A stretch of DNA of 64,000 nt, taken from NCBI GenBank assembly GCA_950022295.1, contig OX465597.1:60995016-61059015 (forward strand), given 5' to 3'. Within the stretch, counting starts at the first letter, position 1, and each line of letters starts with the position of its first letter. Below, piece after piece: positions 57,869-64,000 of the stretch. Origin of the DNA: Bromus sterilis (taxonomy: Eukaryota > Streptophyta > Magnoliopsida > Poales > Poaceae). The position numbers and the translations under genes were made by a program. The notes below the pieces were generated by a model, which was not told the origin of the DNA, searched no databases, and was given only the letters and a program-made list of their open reading frames with translations.

Positions 57869-58717
57869 ATGGCCCGCAACAACAATGCTTTTAGATTAGG
57901 ACCGATGCTTGAAAAAGAGAAGCTTGCTGCAAATGGGGGCAACTATGCAGACTGGTTCCGTAATCTTGGCTTTGTCCTCAAAGTTGCTAAGAAGGACTAT
58001 GTTCTCAAAGAAGCTCTCCCAGCCGCTCCCTCTCAGGATGCATCGCAGGACGATAAGAACGTCTATGCGACTAAAGTGGATGACCACACCGCAGTATAAT
58101 GCTTGATGCTTACGTGCATGGATACAGAGCTCCAGAAACATTTTGAGAACTTCACCGGTTTTGACATGGTGACACAACTGAACGCTCTGTATCGGAAGCA
58201 GGCTAGAAATGAACGTTACGAGATAACGAAGCAGCTGTGGGAATGCAAGATGGCAGAAGGTAGCTCCATAAGCGAGCACGTGATCAAACTTGTTGGTTAC
58301 GCACAGAGGCTGAGTGCTCTGGGATTTGTGATCCCTTCGACACTCGGCACTGACATTCTCCTTGCGTCACTCCCCCCGTCTTACAACGGCTTTATCATGA
58401 ATTACAACATGAATGGGCTTGACAAGACCACAGATGAATTGTTCGCTATGCTTAAGACTGCGGAAGCATCTATGCAGAAGGATCCAAGCCACGTGTTGGC
58501 TGTGACGAACACTACCAGTTTCAAGAAGAAGGACAAAGGTAGAAATGCCAAGAGCGGTGGTAAGACCAAAGCTCAGGTAAAGACCAAGAATGGCCCAACT
58601 AAAGATTCTGAGTGTCACTACTTCAAGAACAAGGGGCACTGGAAGAGGAATTGCAAGAAGTATCTGGGAGATCTGAAAAGTGGTCTGATCACCAAAGGTA
58701 TAAATAAGTTATACTAA
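57869..58717 (+). pseudogene. gag: Gag of copia element A (one nonsense codon)
   Basis: From ATG 57869 (MARNNNAFRLGPMLEKEKL) the frame follows Angela/BARE Gag (NYADWFRNLGFVLK, MDTELQKHFENF, LASLPPSYNGFI). TAA at 58097-58099 breaks it, where a Gln codon is likely ancestral, and the same frame goes on to 58717. Total length is about 282 codons. The zinc knuckle CHYFKNKGHWKRNC has lost its second Cys (Phe instead). Gag forms the particle; this copy should not make a normal one. Confidence 0.85.
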
Positions 58718-61417
58718 GTTAATAGACAATTTCATTATTTCACCTTCATAGGTATAATTGATACCATATCGATTGCTAATGGTTCGCAAATTGGTACAGG
58801 GAATTCTCAGAATTCAAAGGAGAAGAACGAATGAAGTGCAAGTACGCGTCGGAAGTGGTGCCCAAGTCACCCAAGGTCGTCGGCGTTCGTCTATCAAGAT
58901 TTATCTTAGAGTTTAAATAAAAGTTATTTGATTCAGAGGTTGTGTAAAACATTAATATCGTATTATGTCGTCTGCACAGTGGATGCATTATCCACGGCTT
59001 GAATAATGGTTGTTCAAAGTTAATGCTTTCTAAATTTGACCCTTCATGGTGAATTACTTAAGTTGAAATCTTGATGTTATGTCTATTTGCTTGATTGCTA
59101 AATAAATTAAGTTATGTGATGATAATGCTACAAAAATTATAGCATAAATGACTTAGTCGCATTAGAACAAAGCGCATGCGGAAGCTTCATATCGATGAAG
59201 TCATTCAATCTCTTGACTTTGAGTCATTTGACACATGCAATGTTTTTTATAATAGACAAAAATCATTGATTAAACGAATTGTTCAAGTGTTTAGTAAACT
59301 ATTGGTAATAACACATATCGATGTGTGAAGAACGAATAAACAGTACTTTACATAAAACTTTGTGATAATGACTTGTATAGATATACCGATATTTAGACAA
59401 GACATAATATCTGAAATTTCGAATATGTTCAAAACTGTTTCAACACAAAGAGAATCATCATCACACATAGATCAAATATTTGACGATCTGATCGTAAAAT
59501 AAATGAGTTAAAGAATTTAGCAAACATCATTGAGTGTATGAAGTCAGTTCATAAACTAGCGTCACCTGAAACCCCGTATAGCTACGGAGTATCTTGACGC
59601 ATAACCAAGCCCTATATGGCATATTGGACTTAAAATAGTTTTCTACCCAGAATTCCAGCATGATATGGTGAGGTCAGTGATGTACTTAAACCACACTCCC
59701 ATTCACTATACTACTTGACGCTTTAGAGAAACCACTTACGAACTAAATAGAGCGCCGTCATATGACTGTTGAAACAATTCCCTATAGGAATATGGCATGG
59801 ATAAGAAATCCAATTGTTGTTTCATAATTTCGGAGATATATAATTAGAATATACTCGGTCTCAAATATACGTTTTGTAGAAACATCATGTTACGAACAAC
59901 ACCTCAACTACCATACCCGAGAAAATTGTTTATCGAGGGACATGGGATTTTTCCTTGAGAAAATAGCTCTCTTGAAATAATTAAGTGGGAGGACTAATAG
60001 CTTGATAATTATTACAATGAATCATTTGGTTCTACAGAATGGAACTCGAAATTTGATCTAGAGACAAATTCTGTGACCAAACCAGAAATTCCTACATCTG
60101 ATGAAAAGGAATGATGAAACTCTGAAATGCGTTCCAGAGATGAAATGATTAAGTATGATGTTGTATCACCCAGCTTTATAAATTCACATTGAACCAATGT
60201 AGTTCTGAAGTGTGATAAACCTGTGAACTACAAGACCTCATGACGGGCACTAACTCCACTATATGGCTTAAACACCATAAAAACGAAATGAAAGCCATCC
60301 ACCAAAATCAAGTTGAGAACTTGGTAAAACCCTCCTAAGGATACCTGATCATTAGAGTGGATTGGTTTTTCATAGATATGAACATAGATGATAGCTTCAT
60401 CGTTGATAACGTTCGACTTATCGCAAAATAAGTTTTTCGATAGGGTTCAAAAGGTTGACTACAATATGAGTAGTGATGCAAATGTTCATATGGAAAATTA
60501 CTGATAATCGTGGCATACTTCCGAAGTATGACATATGGATTTTTCTTCTGAGAAAATTAAACAAAGGGTGTATGCATGATACAACCTGAAAGGATTTAAT
60601 GATCTATATGATATTAGTAAAAGTGAGAATGCTTCAAAGATTAGTCCATAGTTGAAGCAAATATCACAGAGCTAGACTAATAGTTTTTGATGAAGTTATA
60701 AGAGTTATTATTTCATCAATAATCATATAAGATATGGAATTAAGTGGTATCACGATTCTAATCATATATGTGAATAACATATGAGTGATTGAGAATAAAT
60801 ATTTTAGCAAAATAAAGCACTAAGGTATTGGATGTCCTGAAAGTGCAACAAGAACAAAAGTAATCTAAATAGTAGATTAGTTCTCTTGAAGTACCTCAGA
60901 CGAAGAAAGGTTCTATGAGGAAGACTAAAGAGTTCATTAAAAATAGATGAAAGAAAGTTTCATAATGATTTGTAATATTTTTAGTCGGTCTATATCTAAG
61001 TAGCAAAATTGGATGTTGAAAATTGTTTTTCAAGCTAAGGCACATAGCGGGATTCCTACAACGTAGACGTGAAACATGGCAACTCTGGAAGTTGCATAGG
61101 AGGGTATTTGGATCAGGAACACCATCATAGTGATTGGCATAGTTCCGAACGCTTGATCTACACAAACCATATTTTGATATGAGCATCATGATCAAATCAA
61201 AGTAAGCTAAGAGCTCACTGAAGTCCAAACATGTTGAACGATAGTGCCCTATCTTTAAATACTTCATAAAGGATGAAGGGGAACATTAAGATACGCAGGA
61301 TTGAGACGAGCCTAAAAGAGTTAAGCTCAGTGACGAAGTCTATACCACAAGAGAGCATGAAGACCAAAGTGCCATTGGTTTGAGCAAACCATGCAACTAG
61401 ATTATTGTCTCTAGTGC
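58718..61417 (+). pseudogene. pol: Decayed pol of copia element A
   Basis: No long frame remains, but short collinear pieces of copia Pol can be read. Near 59130-59245 is a GAG-pre-integrase remnant (TKRMRKLHIDEV ... ESFDTC). Near 60260-60325 is a piece resembling the start of the RT domain (KPSTKIKLRTW against the usual KSEIGSMYENQVW pattern). Stops and indels occur throughout. The decay is much greater than in gag and the LTRs, which suggests long propagation without its own Pol or a mosaic origin. Confidence 0.6.
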
Positions 61418-61428
61418 AAGTGGGAGAC
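61418..61428 (+). promoter_or_regulatory. Polypurine tract of A
   Basis: AAGTGGGAGAC lies directly before the 3' LTR, the usual Angela/BARE form. Confidence 0.85.
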
Positions 61429-63247
61429 TGTTGGAATTATGCCCTAGAGGCAATAATAAAATGTATTATTACAATTCCAGGTTCATTATTAATGTTTATA
61501 TGTCTGTGCTATAACTGCAATGGCCTATGCGGAGGTTTTCCAAGTGCATGTTAACTACCTTCGGAGGAAAACCCATATGCAGGTGTGGAGTATAAACACA
61601 AAGTGTTCTTAGTCTTCCTCTAGGACTAACATGTGTATTATGGATGTCATGTTTTCCTGACATAGGGCATTGAATATGCCGGTAATACATGGGAGCACGT
61701 TGTTGCCAGAACAAGGGTGCTGAACCGACCCAATTGTATGATTTGCTTTGAGATTTCATCATCATTGCATTATGAGTTAAATCATCAGATGAGTTGACAT
61801 ATGCATGTATCCTTATAGACCATGAGAATGTTAAGTACCTACATACCAGAGGGTGGGTTTTGACTCTGTCCTAACACCACCCGTAACAGGCGTGGCTATA
61901 ACGGCTTTGCTCACTCACACTCGAAAGTATGTCTAGGGACTTGATGATTCAAGTTGGGATTTGCTCCTCCTTCTCAGGAGAGATATTCTTTGGGCCCTCT
62001 CGGTATTACGTATCCACCAACATACGGCCGGATACTTTGTGAATAGATCACATGGGATACGGAATACGTGAACGAGATAAGAACAAAACCGACATGAGGA
62101 TAATTGGTATAATGATTAATGAGTTGATCATGCGGATACCTATATAATCTCACCTCATGCTTTGTAAAGTATCGCGAAGCAAAGGGATTGGCATGCCAAC
62201 CAGAGGTTCACTCGAATTCATATTCGTGTAGGTGCGGGAACCATTATGGGTGTCCATGGCTCCGCTATTGGTTATTGATCCGAAGAAAGTTAGTTTCCGG
62301 TTCATGTCCGTATTCTACCGAACCTATGGGGTCACACACTTAAGGGTGGTAGATTTTTTGAGTAGTAGAGTGATAGGAGCACGAGTATAACACACCGGAA
62401 AAGTTTCAGAGTGATTGAGATTTAATCGGAGAGAAAAGCGGAATCGTTTCGGGGCACCGGTAAAGTACTGGGAAGAGTTTTGAGAAAACCGGGTAAAACC
62501 GGAGGGCCGGAAAAGTTCCGGGGTCTAAATATGTTTAATATTTATTTCTTGTGAATTCTAGAATTGTTTTAGAATTAATAAAAGGGATTAAATATCAATG
62601 GGCCCCCTCTCACTTGGAAGCCCCAAGTGGGGAGGGAGCACATGGGCCAAAGGAGCCCAAGAGGGAGAGGCGACTAGGAGGAACCCCCTTCCTTGGCGCC
62701 CCACCAAGGGAGAGGGAAACCCTAGGGCGCCACCCCTAGGGCTGCCCCCTCCTCCAAGGTGGCCTCCCCTCCCATCCCGCTATAAATAGATGAGGAGGGG
62801 GAACCCCCAAGGAAACACAAGTTTGTTCTTTTGCCTTAGGGCTGCCCTGCTCTCTCTTCTCCATTAGATCTAAACTCCACCTTACGCCGAAGGGCTGCTC
62901 CTTCCTCCTCTATACTCCGGCGGCGCCGAGCTTTGGACGGCGGAGCCCTGCCGGATCTACTACACCGTACGTGTCGATCAACCATAGAGAGATCATACAT
63001 TCGATCTTCGTTCGAGAGACTTCTAGATCTGTTCGTGGGAAGTCAAACGGATCAGATCTGTTCGAGGGGTTGCGCTACGTCAAGCTTCCCCAACTCTCCA
63101 CCAACTTCTTCCGCTGCGAAAGAACTACCATTTGAACGGTTGTTAAGGTAACAAGATCGTTATCATTGTTTGCATCTATCTAGATCCAATCTTGGGACTT
63201 GGTTTCGTAGTGCCGATTTTTTTTGTTTTCTACTCCGAATCCCAACA
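61429..63247 (+). repeat. 3' LTR of A (1819 bp)
   Basis: It is uninterrupted and gives the pre-insertion sequence for F (gcgccacccctaggg region, about 62729) and for E (ggggttgcgctacg, about 63066). Its TATA box is intact. Confidence 0.9.
62779..62788 (+). promoter_or_regulatory. TATA box in 3' LTR of A
   Basis: GCTATAAATAG is in the position known for BARE/Angela promoters; the 5' LTR copy is mutated. Confidence 0.7.
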
Positions 63248-64000
63248 CCCGGGGGATTCTATCGGCCGGATGTGAACCAGGCTACCCTGGTCCGATGGAC
63301 TAGGCCTTGACAGTGGTATCCAATGAGGGATTATCACCCATGTAGTACTCCTTGTCGGTACTTGCGCACGAGCCAATGTCACCCTCCTAGGAGGAGATCA
63401 TACTACCAACAAGGCAACCCATTGTGCTTGTCGGGCCCCGACAATCCACTAGTCCCCTGAAGCGTTTCCTTCCATACGAAGGCAACAAATAATCTCTACG
63501 TGAGAAGCAATTAATGGATGCGCCTGCCACCCACTGTGGCTCATGTGACCTGCATCGATGGGACACACGGGCTATCTTTGGATTTGTCTGGTAGCAAGTG
63601 CGCCACCAACCCCATATGTCATCTATAGTGGTTGGCGAAGCATCATGGCATCATCTACAGAGGCGCCATGGCTTCATCTACAATGGCTTTCACCTAACCC
63701 GCATGTGAGTCATCCCCGATGAGTCACGTCGTGGAGTCCCATCAAGATGTGCGGTCAAGAAACTCTGTACGTCTCACGAAGGAGCGCTCGACACATGTGC
63801 CTTGATGTGACAAGGCACGCACCTACCTATTGGCTATGTGGCAACCCCCCACTTCATGTGGGGAGGATCAGAGCCTCTCTATATAAGGAGTAGTAGTGTT
63901 ACCTTAGAAAGGGGCTCCAACACTTTGTAACCTACACACATAACTTGTACTATGATGAATCAAGCAGGTGCAAGAGATCTCATGCAAGAGTAGGGTGTTA
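63248..64000 (+). repeat. Probable LTR of another element hosting A (runs off window)
   Basis: It continues the 38744-38960 sequence after the CCCGG TSD. It has no coding sequence. A TATA box TATATAAGG (63880-63888) is followed by 'ggggctccaacactttgtaacc', 'agatctcatgcaagag' and 'agggtgtta', like the R/U5 of TAT-type gypsy LTRs as I remember them. The 5' boundary is not resolved. Confidence 0.45.

Larger units (their letters stand above)
38961..63247 (+). mobile_element. Angela/BARE/WIS-like copia retrotransposon A
   Basis: The LTRs start TGTTGGAATTATGCCC and end TCCCAACA, with perfect TSD CCCGG (38956-38960, 63248-63252). Order: 5' LTR (with solo LTR F and element E inserted), PBS, leader, gag with one stop, decayed pol, PPT, 3' LTR. 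Removing F (1619 bp), E and the duplicated target bases leaves a 5' LTR of about 1813 bp, against 1819 bp for the 3' LTR. Confidence 0.9.

Noticed and set aside
1..64000. CRISPR arrays, bacterial operons, rRNA genes, ordinary host protein genes
   Set aside because: Repeats are LTRs, TIRs and short words, none in spacer-repeat arrays. All recognisable coding sequence belongs to transposable elements, and no rRNA or host gene motif was seen.

Overview
The window looks like intergenic DNA from a large grass genome, most likely Triticeae (wheat, Aegilops, barley or rye). The main reasons are the Angela/BARE/WIS-type copia LTRs (starting TGTTGGAATTATGCCCTAGA) and the lack of any host gene. Almost every base belongs to a transposable element, and most elements are nested in others. 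Lineage names rest on LTR termini, primer-binding sites (PBS) and protein motifs read by eye; exact family names were not checked against a database. 

Left block (1-38743). A non-autonomous Athila/Sabrina-type gypsy element on the minus strand (G3, 4015-38743) is the outer frame. Its 3' LTR is cut on the left by a plus-strand relative (G2, 1773-4014), which is cut by a third relative (G1, 1-1772, minus). Inside G3 sits a TAT-lineage gypsy element (H, 5191-34903, minus; TSD GGCAG/GGTAG). H keeps broken RNase H-archaeal RNase H-integrase coding sequence and, antisense to it, a broken multi-exon gene of the 'putative gypsy type transposon' class (7052-10965). H is split by a fourth Athila-type element (G4, 14122-33211, plus). 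G4's 3' LTR holds a gag-only Sirevirus/Maximus-like copia element (C, 18936-33126, minus; TSD GTATC). Both LTRs of C carry the same solo gypsy LTR (D, TSD CCCTA). The right LTR of G3 also holds a small CACTA DNA transposon (37040-38504, TSD GAT). 

Right block (38961-63247). An Angela/BARE-like copia element (A, TSD CCCGG) has a nearly intact gag and a decayed pol. Its 5' LTR was hit twice: by an Athila-type solo LTR (F, 40256-41874, TSD GCCAT) and by a young, apparently intact Tekay/Del-type chromovirus (E, 42219-56349, TSD GGTTG). E has 4.5-kb LTRs and one uninterrupted 1462-residue Gag-Pol ending in a chromodomain. A is embedded in sequence at 38744-38960 and 63248-64000 that looks like another LTR. 

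The least ordinary signals are these. E's LTR holds a tRNA-like Pol III unit (A box, B box, T7 run) and splice-like signals that could join an LTR exon in frame to gag. E's two LTRs show no difference over their last ~1.1 kb but about 1% difference before it. D sits at the same site in both LTRs of C. The 8-mer CCGATTGC is strongly repeated around H's antisense gene. C has several polypurine-tract-like motifs in place of pol.
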